In this document: in pieces, positions 1-12,113 of the stretch | Position numbering within the stretch: the stretch's first letter is position 1 | Layout of the letters: each line of letters opens with the position of its first letter | Source of the DNA: Warburgia ugandensis | Taxonomy: Eukaryota; Streptophyta; Magnoliopsida; Canellales; Canellaceae | Assembly: GCA_035236585.1 (NCBI GenBank) | Contig: CP141130.1 | Span: forward strand, 79,989,944-80,053,943 | DNA length: 64,000 nt | Direction of reading: 5' to 3' | Program-made: the position numbers and the translations under genes | The notes under the pieces: generated by a model | The model's input: only the letters and a program-made list of their open reading frames with translations | The model's database searches: none | What the model was told of the DNA's origin: nothing

Positions 1-124
1 AAATGAAAAGAAAGAGACGTAAAAATTAGAGGGTTTTTTTTTTTTTTTTTAAATTTATAAGAAGGGTTTTAAATGAAAGAAATTGAAAAACTTAAAAAAG
101 AGTTTATTTGAAAAGTTGGATCTT

Positions 125-1620
125 TAGGCGGGTTTATTTAACCGCACATCTTGGGTGTTTCTATTGGCATATCTTTTGTGATGTCCATTGTGATATCTAA
201 TATATGTATCATATGTTTTATGATATATGGGATATGTGAGATATGTTCTGTGATATCTCTTATGATATTTTTTATGATATCTAAAATATACAAAATGAGA
301 GATATTTTATAATAAAAATAATGCATCAACCAATCAAAATGCAATGACCTTCAAAGGAGGGTAAATCAGAGCCATTGATATGGATAGAAAATCATCAAAT
401 TCTCATCAACCTCAATGGACGGCCAGCACAAGATTTAAATCCGCACCGACCATTCATATGTTTTAGGTGGGTTTAAGTAACTTCTGTTCAAGTTTACTTT
501 AGGTGGGACCATTTATGAAGAATTTGATTCATTCTATGTACTTTGATTAGCAATTTGAAGGCCATCTAATTTTCTTTATTAACAGCATAAATATTAAGCA
601 TCACTAACTACAATCTAGGTTTATTTACAACTCTTGAGGTATAGTGGGTCCAGAATCATGGTGATCTAAATCGTCACCAGCTGCAAAACTATACCAAAAT
701 ACATTTAATCAAGTGGTCAGGATCCACCATTGAGGGTCTTCCAATCCAGCCTAGTTTATTTGTAGGTTTTCATAGCTCTCCATTATGTCATGTCCAAATC
801 ATTGACTTGGGTTGGTTGGTGAATGCTTGCAAGCACAGGAGGAATGGTAGGTTGGTGGCCAAAACGGTAACAACATTAGGCAGATTTAGATTGGCCATGT
901 CATAAAATCTGCTCCATTGATGAACATGATCCTGACTTAGTGAACAATCAACGACTTTGAAATGCCAACCAAGAGGAGAAGACCTTGACCAACCTGATGA
1001 CGATCAGCCAATGGTGACGATGGGACCATCTCCCTTAAACTCTCATCCTAACAAGGTATATTCTAGAGCAGATCAATGGTTTAAAGTTCCTAGAGAAACT
1101 TTTTGGTAAACGAATATGTAGGCATCCCAAAGATTCTATTATTAGGAAAGAGCAAGAGAGCTAATACCTAATATGGGCCCACATTAAAGAAAAAATATTA
1201 CAATTGTCGACACTGGAAACTTCCATTTCTCTCTTAGTCGCAGGATATGGTACTATGCATAGTGCAAGCATTATTCTCTTTTTTAAAGTGAAGACACTCA
1301 TTTCTTCTCTCTCTCTAAAAATATATGTTTTGAAGTTGATTTTTCTCCCTAAAAATAATGAGAATTAGACTATAAAGAGAGGTTAGCATATCTCTGATAA
1401 CACCAAACATATTGACTATAATAATGTTAAATAAATCTGATACCCAAAATATCGTAATTAAATAAACTTGATATCTCACGTATGCCTAAGATATCGCAGT
1501 TAAATAAATCTAATATCTCACATATGCCCAAAATATTACTGTTAAATAAGCTCAACATTTGAGATATGTCATGATATCTCAAAAATACCCAAAAAATGCA
1601 GTTAAATAAATTCCCTTTAA
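125..1620. mobile_element. Probable non-autonomous DNA transposon with inverted subterminal repeats
   Basis: The left end (about 130-300) holds gggtttatttaaccgcac followed by repeated gatatc/tgtgatat motifs. The right end (about 1400-1620) holds the same motifs inverted, four times: gttaaataaa next to gatatctca and a cccaaaatat-like phrase. The interior (310-1390) has no coding potential I can recognise. No clear target-site duplication was found, so the exact ends and superfamily are open (Mutator-like or CACTA-like subterminal repeats are both possible). Confidence 0.45.
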
Positions 1621-2507
1621 TATTTTATATGGCCAAAAAAGGCATAATTCTTTAAACAAAAATAAAAGAAAATTAGAGTTTTTTATAACTATAGGTTCAA
1701 GCAAACAGTTACAAAGCGAATCACTGGTAGTCTCTTATAAAAGAAATCCTAAAATCTGAACGCCTTTCAAAGGGTGAAATAATGAGGGAGGGAAGAGGGA
1801 AAAAGTAATGAAAGCTTTTGATTTCATTACGGATGCACAAATTATATTTTGAATGTGCAACACGAAAATTTTGGACCTCTTAAACTTGGTCCATCCATTA
1901 CTTCATGTGGTCTGAAAGTGGGCTTGGGCTATCTGTTTTTGGGCCGCCTCGTTTTATTCGAGAAGGAAGTTGGATCCTTGTTATCTCTTCCGTCGTCCTC
2001 ACCATGACTTGGAGGTTTGTTAGACTCTGAACGCACATGTGATAGATTACTCTTCCCGTTCTTCGGCCTTGTCGAACCCGCGAATGATCGCCTTCGCTTT
2101 GGTCTTTCGGTTGCCATCGGCTGGTTTTGTTTTTCCATAAGCGGTATTCCCAGATAATTTCATGCCTATCGGCTGTCGATCCTCCTCTGCTGGTACTCCC
2201 TCACGGAACTGGTATGTGATCGGCAAATATGCCTTCTCATATGAACGGGAGAAATGGCACGCTATGATACTAGAAAAGGATTATAGTGCCAATAAAAATA
2301 AACTCATCCACGGTTGTTTCTTCCTCGAGGATCCTCCTTTCTACTTCCATGTTTTCTTATATAAATAGAGGTTACAGCAGAATAACAAGGCAAGTTGAGA
2401 TGCAACTCAATGAAACGGAAATATATAACCAAAAACTGTGCCAACAAAGATCTAGCCTGCGGACAACTCAACATCTGTTTTGAACTATTTTTTTGTTAGT
2501 TTGAGTT
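1621..2507. other. Intergenic, nothing recognised
   Basis: Two overlapping short frames around 1929-2480 show no domain, no homologous motif and no splice structure I recognise. Confidence 0.6.
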
Positions 2508-2692
2508 TTGAAGAGGAGCTTTAGTGCAATATGAGAGTTGTCGTCGTGTGACCTTGAAGTTACAGGTTCAAGGCATGGAAACAGCCTCTGCAAAATACAA
2601 GGTAAGGCTGCGTACTATTAACCCTTGTGGTCCACCCCTTTCCTAGACCCTACATACCCCAGAGCTTTGTGCACCGGGGCTTTCCTTTTAAG
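2508..2692 (+). mobile_element. Au-like SINE, near full length
   Basis: tRNA-derived SINE. The A-box region (ttagtgcaatatgagagttg) starts at 2521 and the B-box region (aggttcaaggcatgg) lies at 2562-2576. Then come the family body (gcctctgcaaaatacaaggt, ccttgtggtccacc) and the 3' part (gagctttgtgcaccgggg). A weak flanking repeat agtt(t/c)gagt is present. A second, truncated copy follows directly. Confidence 0.8.
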
Positions 2693-2832
2693 TTCGAGTC
2701 ACCCATGTGACCTTATAGTCACTGCTTCAAGCCGTGGAAACAGCCTCTTACAAATATTGAAAAGTAAAGCTCTGCCCCTTCCCTGAACCCTGCATATGGC
2801 AGGAGCTTCATGCATCAGGACTGCCTTTTTTA
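2693..2832 (+). mobile_element. Au-like SINE, 5'-truncated, abutting the previous copy
   Basis: Starts within the region before the B box (catgtgaccttatagtcact) and continues through tggaaacagcctctt, gccccttccc and gcaggagcttcatgcatca to a T-rich tail. Together with 2508-2692 it makes a head-to-tail SINE pair separated only by an agttcgagtcacc-like phrase. Confidence 0.75.
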
Positions 2833-4436
2833 AGTTCGTCACTTTTTCCTTTAGCTAGAATTAGATTTCGGAGTGTAAGAGAGGGTATGCGAGTGATTTG
2901 TCTTGTAATTGTTTGCCAGTACCCAAAAGAAATATAAAAAACTGCAATTAAGTTGAGAGTTTAAACGAGGGACTCTCCCGTTTGTACGCTAGACCACAGC
3001 TTCTAGGTCGTGTACCATCTTCCCATTAGGATTGATTATAGGATTTACATGGGTGGGCGAGTGTTTAATATAAATAACTTGCAGACCTAAAGAGACGATG
3101 ACTACTTGGATACTTCCCTAGTTTTAGAAATAGGTATAGAATTAGGATATGTAGTTTCCTATTCTAGAGGAAGTGTTTAGTTTCCTTATCATTTTTCTTC
3201 TTCAATCACAGAATCAAATGGTATCAATGCAATACGAACAACTAACATAATGCGGTCATATATCTTAGGTGGTTCCTTTGTCATAAGCGAATTTATTGTC
3301 GTTGCACTCATGAAGGACGGAAAGCGTCGCGCTTAGGAATTAGCTAAAGAAGAAGTTAGCGACAGGAACAAGAAGAAGCGAGAACCACTTCGATGGAGAA
3401 ATCCATTTTATTACTTACTTTCTTGGAAACTAGGATGGAAAAGCTTCAAATTTGATGATTTATTAAGGAAAGAGTCTCATTAGAATTAGACACTCATAAG
3501 CATCTTAAGGAGCAAATGCTATCTTTTCTTAATCATGGTGATTATGTTTTTAGATCTAACCTATTTATCATATTAGAACGATATAAAAAGATTAGAATTC
3601 AAATTTCATGACCATGAAATGCTTTTAGGCCGATGTTTCTTTAGATAAAAAAAATTATAATAATTCATTTATATTTAAGTTGACAAAGACCCAAAAAATG
3701 GTTAGAATTGTGGCAATGGTTTCTCATAGGTTATCTAAATTCTGTAAGTTGTACATGATTAACAGGATCAGATAAAAAAAAATGCTCTATTCATCCAAAC
3801 CTTTTTGGGGTAAACAAGAAGCATGGCTGTCTTGCTTAGGGAAGAAGATCCGTGATATTTCTTTTCTTTTATGAGCTTCTTTGTCAATTTACAACATATG
3901 CGTGCCAGTACTGATTTTGAGCGTGGGAATATCATGCCCTAAAAATCTAATTTTTGTGCAACACTGATGGACTTTGGGACCAATGTGAATGCTACCAAAA
4001 CTGTGCCAAGTAAGACCATGGCAAGACCAATAATATGATAAACAAAGCAAAAGAAAGCATACCAAGATGACACAATCTCATATAGCAAGTACAACATGTA
4101 ATTGCATCTAAGGATAATATATAAAATGGAAGTATCAACTTTGTTTAGTCTTTTATCTAATGAGTTTCTTTAGAAAACTATACTCCCAATAATTTGCATT
4201 AGCCAGCAACACTTAGATGCTATATGTTGTCTAATAAAGCTCCAATCTCATTCTTAATTTCAGGCAAGCATGCATACGAAAATACACCACAAATCATCCC
4301 TAGTCACCACGTCACTTTCCCGGCACTACAACAAGATCACTCGATCAAAGTGACCACTGACTAGACCGACGTGGTCCACCGCAGAGAAATGATATTTAAA
4401 GACGCTCAAAGAAGTCTCCATGGAAAATACACTTTT
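2833..4436. other. Intergenic; possible heavily decayed retroelement scar
   Basis: The stretch around 3130-3230 ends in a tggtatcaatgc phrase resembling the join between an LTR and a primer-binding site. No paired LTR or recognisable protein follows, so no element is called. The remainder is AT-rich and featureless. Confidence 0.3.
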
Positions 4437-4451
4437 TTTATTATGATAGGT

Positions 4452-4621
4452 CTAAAAAAGGTAGTCTCGGTGCACAAAGCTACCGTGTATGCAAGGTATA
4501 AAAGGGGCAGATTACAAAGGTTAGTAGTATATAGTTTTATCTTTCATGTTGCAAGAGGTTATTTTCACACCTCGAACTTGTAACCTACGACAACTTTATA
4601 TTTGCCTCAAAGCTCCCCTTC
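4452..4621 (-). mobile_element. Au-like SINE, diverged
   Basis: Minus-strand copy: gtagtctcggtgcacaaagc (3' part) through gttgcaagaggtt and cacctcgaacttgtaacct (B box, inverted) to caaagctccccttc. Flanks tttattatgataggt (4437-4451) and tttattattacaggt (4622-4636) agree at 13 of 15 positions and look like a target-site duplication. Confidence 0.75.
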
Positions 4622-4639
4622 TTTATTATTACAGGTGTA

Positions 4640-5980
4640 ATCTTTGGAAAATCTAATCCATTAACCTTGTTAGACATCCCTTGATTACCTACACGCTAAA
4701 AATCCCGTGGATTGCGATGATAGTCTATGTTTTGTTACAAATTTACAGCCATTGAATCTTAACACTAAAAATACAAAATGCCCTGATTGTCCTGATTTTT
4801 GCATATGTGGCTAGCAAAAGGTGTGGCAACTAAGAAGGACGGTTTGGATAAAAAAAAGATAAAATATGTTCCTAGGTAGGTGCCTCTGATGGGGATGCCT
4901 TTTTAAGTGTCTGGAAATATCATTTCTCTTTTCTTAACCCCGACGACACTTCCTCGAAGCTCACAGCATTGTGTCACTCCACCTTTTTCCTGCCACGACC
5001 TAAACAATGACAAGTGGATCGCAACATTCCGCAGCCATAGTACACCGCAGGACGGGCGGTGGGTCCGCCGTCGCCTGAGTTCAGGGTGGATATCTCACCT
5101 GAGAATAATAAACTAGCAAGCAAAGCTTTTCTAGGGGTGGAGTGGCAACATGTTATGTGGTTGTTGGATGCCAAAGGTGGGACACAAATGTGTTTCATGC
5201 GCATGGAGACCAATATAGTAAGATCCTCAAAAGGTAAGGAGGGAAAGAAAGGACACATCTTTTTCCAATAGCTTTTGTTTTATAGGTCACGAAGAGGGAT
5301 TCATGGGAGATATATGGGACCACAAACTGATGTTAAAAGGGTGGGGAACACAACCTAACTTGTAAGTGGAAAAGTTAGGGCTATCTTGGAATTGTATATT
5401 ATGAAGAATGAAGACAAGGAAAGGGATAGAGAGGAGTGTGTCTCCATGTCTAAATAGATAAAGTAGGGAGTCTACAGTTGAAATAAAGAAATGAGGGGGA
5501 AGAATGGGCGGGGCATTGTGTGTTATTTAAGACTTTGGTTGAGAGAGAGAGACGGGTGTGCAAGTAACGAAGGAACTCGTAGATTGAGGGGGCCTTGGAA
5601 ATCACGTGTCGGAGAAGACTATAGAGACTCTAGAAAGACACCAGCAAACGTGCGTTGGATGTGGATCCACTAATCTGCGGCCCATAATAACTTTGTGGGC
5701 TGTCTCCGGTGGATTAGCCTTCTTCCTTATTGAATATGGAGTTGCTCCAGCTAGTAAGTGACCTGGTATGACTTGCCACCGTCAGGCACACCACTTTATG
5801 CTAACACCAAGCCTTACTACTTGGTCCCTTATCTGATAAAGGCTAAGGCAGCTCTTGTGAACCTCCTTTTTTTTTTTTTCATTTTTTTCATTTCTCTTTC
5901 TAACATTTGGATGAAGAAATTACAGAATCAGTTTTCATTAAAAGCGCTTACAAACTCGAGGAGTACTTAAAAACAAAGGC
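4640..5980. other. Intergenic, nothing recognised
   Basis: Overlapping short frames on both strands at 4900-5270 and 5490-5670 lack any domain or splice context. A poly-T run lies near 5867-5890. Confidence 0.6.
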
Positions 5981-5992
5981 TTGCGAAACCAA

Positions 5993-6172
5993 AGGCGGTC
6001 CCGGTGCACGAAGCTCCTGCTTACGCGGGGTTTGGAGAAGGGGCAGACTACAAGGGCCTAAAAGTATACAACCTTACCTTGCATTTTGCAAGAGGCTGTT
6101 TCCACGCTTTGAATCCATAACCCCAAGGTCACACGACGACAACTTTTACCATTGCGCCAAGGCTCCCTTAAA
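5993..6172 (-). mobile_element. Au-like SINE, near full length
   Basis: Minus-strand copy: cggtgcacgaagctcc, gggcagactacaagggccta, ttgcattttgcaagaggctg, inverted B box and gcgccaaggctccctt. An 11-bp repeat tgcgaaaccaa lies at 5982-5992 and at 6189-6199. The second copy is 16 bp beyond the SINE edge, so the target duplication or the 5' border is irregular. Confidence 0.82.
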
Positions 6173-6379
6173 GTACACATCCTTGCCATGCGAAACCAAT
6201 GTCTAGTGTTTAATTCTTTAGAAACAAAAAACTGGAACCGTTTTTTACATGAACACTGCAAATGGTGTGTAGTGGTATCTCCCCTTAGAAGGAACCCATT
6301 CTTACATGAACAGCAGTAACTTTAAGAGTTTCTTGAATTTCCTTTTATTGTTAAAATCTTTCCTTTGATAAATGATATT

Positions 6380-7100
6380 AGAGTAAGATGCCCTGCTCGG
6401 CAGGAAGTTTTCTGCGAAGTCTTTCGTTGAATCTGTCGTTCTTCAACCTTTTCAAGTGTGGCCTTTCAAGTTTATTTGGTCGTTTTTGGCTCCACCTGAG
6501 AGTTCTCTCTTTCTTTTGGTTGGCAGCTCATGACAAGTTCCTGTCAGCTGAGAAACTCCATCTCCAAAAGAGCGGCTGGTAGTTAACGAGTAGATGTCAT
6601 ACGTTCTCAGAAGCTGTCGAAGCCTCTGCCCACATCCTTCTCTCTTGCCCATTAGCGGATAAAGTGTGTTGTTTCCTGAAGCTTTTCAAAATTGCCTGGG
6701 TCTAGCTAGCTACAATTAAGGATGTCATCCATCAGTACTCTTTCATTCTGGGCCTCTTGCTTAAGAAGAAACTCTCAGAGGCTACTGTCCTGTTGGTTCT
6801 TTGGTCCTGTTGGAAGGAGCGATGCAAGAGATGTTTCATTTCAAAGGAAACTTCTGCCCGTAATTCCCTTTCCTTTTAGATCAAATCTCAAATTATGTGG
6901 TGGATTAAAGCCAGTATTCATTGCCCAAACCACTCTCATTATCAGCTCATAACACACTGGAACTTTATTTCTTCTCTTACTTCAGCTTCTACACCTCCCA
7001 TAGTTAGATGGAAACCACCACCTACTGTATCTTTCAAGCTCAATTTTAATCACACTATGAGATTCGGTTTACCACATTGTTTTGAACTTACCTTTATATA
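6380..7100 (+). pseudogene. L1-type LINE 3' fragment (reverse-transcriptase zinc-binding region)
   Basis: One frame around 6520-6700 reads WLAAHDKFLSAEKLHLQKSGW, then an internal stop, then EASAHILLSCPL. This matches the zf-RVT region that follows the RT domain in plant L1 ORF2. Downstream frames (WKERCKRC-like, 6800-6890) fit the usual sequel. Stops and frame changes show decay; the RT and endonuclease are absent. Confidence 0.6.
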
Positions 7101-8700
7101 ATCAGAATCGTCATCTCATTGGTCTAAGAAATTGTGTGTTGTTAATAAATATATTTAAAATGTTTGTTTTTTAGCATAACTTGTTAGATGCTTTAAAATT
7201 AAAAAAAAAAAAAGTTTGTGAGATGTATTTTAATTAGATGTTAAAATCATTCAAATCACATGATTTTTTTGTCTATAAGACATCTATAGATGGAGCAATG
7301 GAATGAACAAGTCAAATCATCCAAAGGTGGGTACCATAAAATGTAGTTGCTAAATTGCACCTATAGTTAGGTCAATTGCCATTCCTCTTCTTTTATATCC
7401 TTTTACTTTGACAAAAGGGGGACCTCACATGTTTTGTATTTGGTGTAATCATTTGCAACAAAAAGTCCCACATTTGCTAATAAACTAAAACAACAAAAGT
7501 CATATTTTCACTTGCATTTTATTCTCCATCAAATCCTAGCCCTCTACTTTTACATAATGGGCCCCTGCTTCAGTTGATTGATCCACAGTTCTAAAACTTG
7601 TGAGTCGGCTTGGAACTCAACTCAAGAACAATGAAGTCAACATCAAGTGGACAAAAATTATCAATATAATCATAAATCAATAAAATTTTATTCTAAATCT
7701 CTTTTAAGTGCTTTAAAGTTACCCATGAGTGGCTTCAAGTTGAGTGTACTCGTTTGACTTTTGCGTCCATTAAAGTTCTAAGAAGCATGAATTGGAAAAT
7801 TTAAGCATTGTTTACTGTGGTCCTATGCTTAAACAATGTTTTCAACTATCTACGTCCAAATGACAAAAAACACATTTCTTTCCAATGCTAAAATTCTCTA
7901 ATTAAAGATTATTGGTAATATTTGGTTGAGGCAAGCTAGAAACTGAAAGGATTTTTTGTTAGATTTTAAATCCAACTCATATATGCCCACATTCCCACAT
8001 CATATTTTATATTATTATTGTAATAGAAACTAATCCTATATGGAACCCACAAAAGAAGTAATGAGAACATAAAGAAAGAAGCAACCTATTCCTATTAGTT
8101 CTAGTATAAGAGTGGCATCATAGGGGAGATTTTTTCCCTAATTAAATTCTCTTATAGTCACCCACACCATGTGGATGTGCTTAATATATATAAGCCTTAA
8201 TCTTGCAAAAGAGATTGATGATTAGGGTTCCATCAAGCCTTACCTTAAGATTTTGCAAAAAACTAGAAGATCTGTCCATTCAAGGCTTAAAATTAAAAAT
8301 TCAAGTATTTTGTCAACACCAAACAAATGATCATGGCTGGAGCTAAGTAGTTTATTTGTATTTTATATTTTAGTATGAAACAAATATGGTTAATACTTCC
8401 TTCACAATGTTGCCCTTCTCAGGCAATTCCTTGAGAAAGGCATCTCTGGCATTCCTCCCGTTCTTTCTTTTTTGAATGGTGATATGTATTAATCATGGAA
8501 TTTGATAAATACGTGAGTGATCCAGAGGATCAAAACAAAAGGCCAACATAATAAAAAAGGACAAAAATTCAACAACATTAGCAGATGCTGAGAAATATGT
8601 GACAAGAAGAAAAAACCTGGGGAAAAGCCAGCAGAAAGATGTAGCAAAACAAAACCAAGAGGCGTAGAGAAAGCTTAGCCTAGACTAAAAACATATGAAG
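7101..8700. other. Intergenic, nothing recognised
   Basis: AT-rich spacer without credible coding frames. The section 8000-8330 (tatatataagcc and flanking phrases) has an LTR-like look, but no partner repeat exists in the window. Confidence 0.5.
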
Positions 8701-8724
8701 CATTTACATGAGACTGCACTCTCT

Positions 8725-9200
8725 GTCCATTCATCTAATTTTCTTCTTTGTCCAAAACTTTTGTCGAGTCATTCTGTTGTACGTTGTCGGCCAAACGATG
8801 TTGGGTTGGTTAGCGCAACGAGTGAGCCTAAATCCCAGCATATTGGCAGTTTCTTTGGCTAATTCATCGGCAGCTGAGTTTCCTGTTCTAAAAACATGGG
8901 AGAAGGTTATATTCGTATTCAATATCCATGACAGAATTTCCTCCATCTTATTAAGAATTACGGAGGTGGCTGAATACTCCGTTCAGCCCCGACATGATGA
9001 TAGCAGCATCACCTTCAACTACGAGAAGGCACACGAAGTATTGCTTCCAAGAATTTATTCCATGATAAACAACCATCACTTTTGCCTCAGTAGAGTCAAT
9101 AATATCAATATAAATCAGCCAGTTCAAACAAAGGTTCTCCCTCATGATTTCTAGGAACTGCCTCGATTAGAGTTGGTCCTGTATACATCTTGTAGTAAAC
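8725..9200 (-). pseudogene. L1-type LINE RNase H-like fragment
   Basis: Minus-strand frames encode LLVVEGDAAIIMSGLNG (about 8990-9040) and then FSHVFRTGNSAADELAKETA (about 8840-8900). These are the conserved middle and C-terminal blocks of the RVT_3 RNase H-like domain that ends many plant L1 ORF2 proteins. The two blocks are in different frames, so it is decayed. No RT domain is adjacent. Confidence 0.65.
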
Positions 9201-9390
9201 AAATGCAAAACTTCAATTATGTATACTAAATTGAATGCTTATCAAAGGTTAATTTCCTTTCATGATAAAAAAAAAAAAAAAAAAACTAGGTACAATAATA
9301 ACATACAATACTTGTATCTCATTCTAAATAATTGATGTTATTATATCATAAAATTTTACAAATCTTTTATCATGAATTCATACAAAGAAC

Positions 9391-9421
<31 letters not shown>

Positions 9422-10005
9422 TCCTACTTGTGGCAACGGGATGGGTTAGGGAAAATTTTCGAGTTGGTCTACCCTTACTAACTTTGGGTTACAATATTGG
9501 ATTCTAATATTGTTTGGATCAAAATTTTCCTACGTAGCACCAACATACATAGGATTAATTAGGCCCGAGTTGCCAAAAAGATAAAGGACATGTTGCCTTC
9601 GCTCTCCCCATGAAGGCCTTTGTTCGTCATGGAAAGAGATTTTAAGAGCAATTGTCCTGTCAAAATATGCAACTTAAATTCAATTGTTACGGACCAAAGG
9701 CATGTGACTCCTAAGCACCTCTTGCCTCCAAAACCTTCTCCATTGGATGATCCAAGCATTTAACTTGGGTTAATAAAGATGAATGATAAATAAAAATACC
9801 CTTGAATATGCTTGGTTGCATGTTTGGATTGCTCCTTTTCTCATTTGGCTGGGAAATAGATTTATAGGAGAGTCAATTAATTTGCTTTGTAATTCTTAGG
9901 TTATAACTGAAAAAGAGAGAGAGGGAAGAACAGAAGCCGATAGAAACACCTCTTTAAGGTGCTTCTATAAAAGTGCCCACTTTGCATAAAGGAGCCCTCT
10001 TCATT
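9201..10005. other. Intergenic with a short (AAT)n run
   Basis: An A-run lies at 9268-9285 and an (AAT)n microsatellite at about 9390-9419. No gene recognised. Confidence 0.6.
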
Positions 10006-10013
10006 GCTTGTCC

Positions 10014-10469
10014 TAGGGGGCGGCAAATCGTGTTCTCGAGTCATGTTCGTATCGTGTCGAGACCAAACACGATATGATTAACAATCGTGTCAAGAAGTTA
10101 TGACTGAACACAACCTGTTTATTAAATAAGTCAACATGACATAACTATTGTAACATGATTATGTAGATGAGTTGTGTTTGAGTAACACAACATGGCAAGA
10201 CTATCTATATGGATCATGATTATCTATATACATTATAATATAATTGGGTTAACAGGTCATGGGTCAACACCACCTATTTAATTACGCGAGTCAAACCCAT
10301 GTCAGTTTCGAGTTACAATAACTAACCTAAACATGACATGATTTTTGGTGTGTCATTTTTAGAATTAATTTGAAAATGACACGAACACGATAAGACTCAA
10401 CCCAAACCTGCTAAGTTCATATTGAGTTCAAGTCGTACTATCATGTCGTGTTGCCTTTTGTCGTCCATA
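10014..10469. mobile_element. Non-autonomous hAT-type element, 456 bp
   Basis: The left terminus tagggggcggcaaa and right terminus (read inverted) tatggacgacaaa form short terminal inverted repeats of hAT style. Flanking 8-mers gcttgtcc (10006-10013) and gcttgcct (10470-10477) agree at 6 of 8 positions, as for an old 8-bp hAT target duplication. The interior is rich in tcgtgtc/gacacga phrases on both strands and has no transposase. Confidence 0.6.
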
Positions 10470-10470
10470 G

Positions 10471-10665
10471 CTTGCCTTGGATGGGAATGTTTAACAATAC
10501 AAAGTGCATGTGCATTTGATATAAACTATACTTTTAAGATCACATAAATTGAAGGAGTATAAACTTTATGTAACAAAAAAAAAGGGAACCCAATTCATGA
10601 AGTACTTACTTGTGCAAGGTCTAGGAAAGCAACAAACCAGTCTCTAGTATGTAGCCTTGCCTAGC
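10471..10665 (+). repeat. Direct repeat, copy 1 (partner at 11207-11400)
   Basis: About 190 bp starting cttgcctt(g)gatggg and running through acaaagtgcatg, tttgatataaa and aactttatgtaaca. It matches 11207-11400 at a constant offset near 736 bp, with perhaps 80% identity by eye. The hAT-type element sits exactly at its left edge. Confidence 0.75.
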
Positions 10666-11206
10666 ATTCTATAAGACTTATAGGGTTGCAATTTCACCTT
10701 TGCTAAACCCATGCGGCACTTATGCGTAACTTCTTTACAAAGTATAAGTCAGCCTTTAATCTCACTCTCACTTGTTAGGGCTATACTCACTCACCCCCTA
10801 AAGCAATGAGATAAACTTAGAAATAAGATTTACTCAAAAAGAACCCGTCATCCTTTACTTGAACTCAATTGAGTTGTTTGATTACAACTGAGCTACTATC
10901 TCCTATTTATACTTGCTCTCCTCCATCCATCTCCTTAATTGATGGGTATGATTAATATAAGTGTCAACTATCTAATGGTTGAGGACTGTTTTAAAACTTT
11001 CTATAGAAGTTTCTATATAAATATCTAAATTTACCTATTTCTAGATATTTACAATGACTTTTTTAAAAACTTAGAATCAAGCCTTATTTCATGGATCTTT
11101 AACACTAGTGTAAATCTCTCAAGACACATTTACAAGCTAAATAGGCTTTCCTTAAAGTTTGTAGGCCTTAGTCACTGGTCTTGTGATGCAAGCCTATGAC
11201 ACCTTG

Positions 11207-11400
11207 CTTGCCTTGAATGGGACTGTCTAAAAATACAAAGTGCATGTCGATTTGATATAAATTGTACTTTTGAGATCACACAAATTGAATGAGTAAACTT
11301 TATGTAACAGAGAAAAAATAAGGAGCCCAATGCATAAAGTACTTTCCTATGCAAAGTCTAAAAAAGAGCAAACTACTCTATAGTACGTATTCTTATATTG
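11207..11400 (+). repeat. Direct repeat, copy 2
   Basis: Partner of 10471-10665. No element with matching termini lies between the copies, so this may be an old segmental tandem duplication or the ends of an unrecognised element. Confidence 0.75.
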
Positions 11401-12113
11401 TATTTCAAGGTCACAAGAAACTTTATCCAACAGAGTTGGGTAAATTCAACTCCCAAATACAGATTGGATCATTCGACCATTGTGATTTTGTGTCCAAGAC
11501 ATCAGAAGCAGGAGCAATCAGCTAAACGGATGTGATCATTCATAGGTGTGTGGGACCCCTTGTACACTTTAGAAGTGGGGTACGTCAAGAAAAGCACAAA
11601 ATAGATTTTTGTTGCTATCAAACAACAGGATCTTGATCACTGAATCTGGGCCCACTTGATGTTAGGCAGCCGACCAAAATTTTGTACTTTCTGGTCGGGC
11701 GATTACCATATACAGACATCCTTTACAAACCCACTCGCATTACCCTTCTCGTCTTTCAGATTTTTGCGACAGCGAAGGGCGCAGAAAACTCCAGAGACAA
11801 AAGAAGAGTGCCGTTATCAAAAGCAAACCCTGCGGATGTTGCTGTTTCCTGTATAAGGGTTGAAAGGACCGTTGCTTGTTGGGAAGTCTGATAGCTGGAG
11901 AGGACGGAAGTGGACTTAAACATGCGCCGGCAAATCGTGACCCCTCGATTTGACCTCTTATAATCGATGCCGTAAAACAACTACCTCTCCCCAACAGTGG
12001 TTTGTTACTTCCCGGTTTCTTTTAAGTGGTTTCCAAGAAAACGAGAAGAAACAGGTGGACGCTTGATATTTTCTCATTTCAGGTTGTGGGGGTTTCAAAG
12101 CGGTATTCCGGCA
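11400..12113 (+). promoter_or_regulatory. TEL upstream region and probable 5'UTR with intron acceptor
   Basis: This is the 700 bp before the chosen TEL start. The tract tttctcatttcag ending at 12082 looks like a 3' splice site, so the leader probably contains an intron whose donor I cannot place. No TATA box at a convincing distance was found. Short frames on both strands here are not gene-like. Confidence 0.35.

Noticed and set aside
2950-3010. tRNA-like phrase (gggactctcccgtttgtacg)
   Set aside because: It cannot be folded into a full cloverleaf by eye, and the A and B boxes are missing. Probably chance or an old SINE/tRNA fragment.
3050-3800. Possible degraded LTR plus primer-binding-site region
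   Set aside because: Only an LTR-like 3' edge and a tggtatca phrase are visible. There is no partner LTR and no recognisable gag, so it does not support a call.
8000-8340. LTR-looking stretch with tatatataagcc
   Set aside because: No second copy in the window and no retroelement protein nearby.
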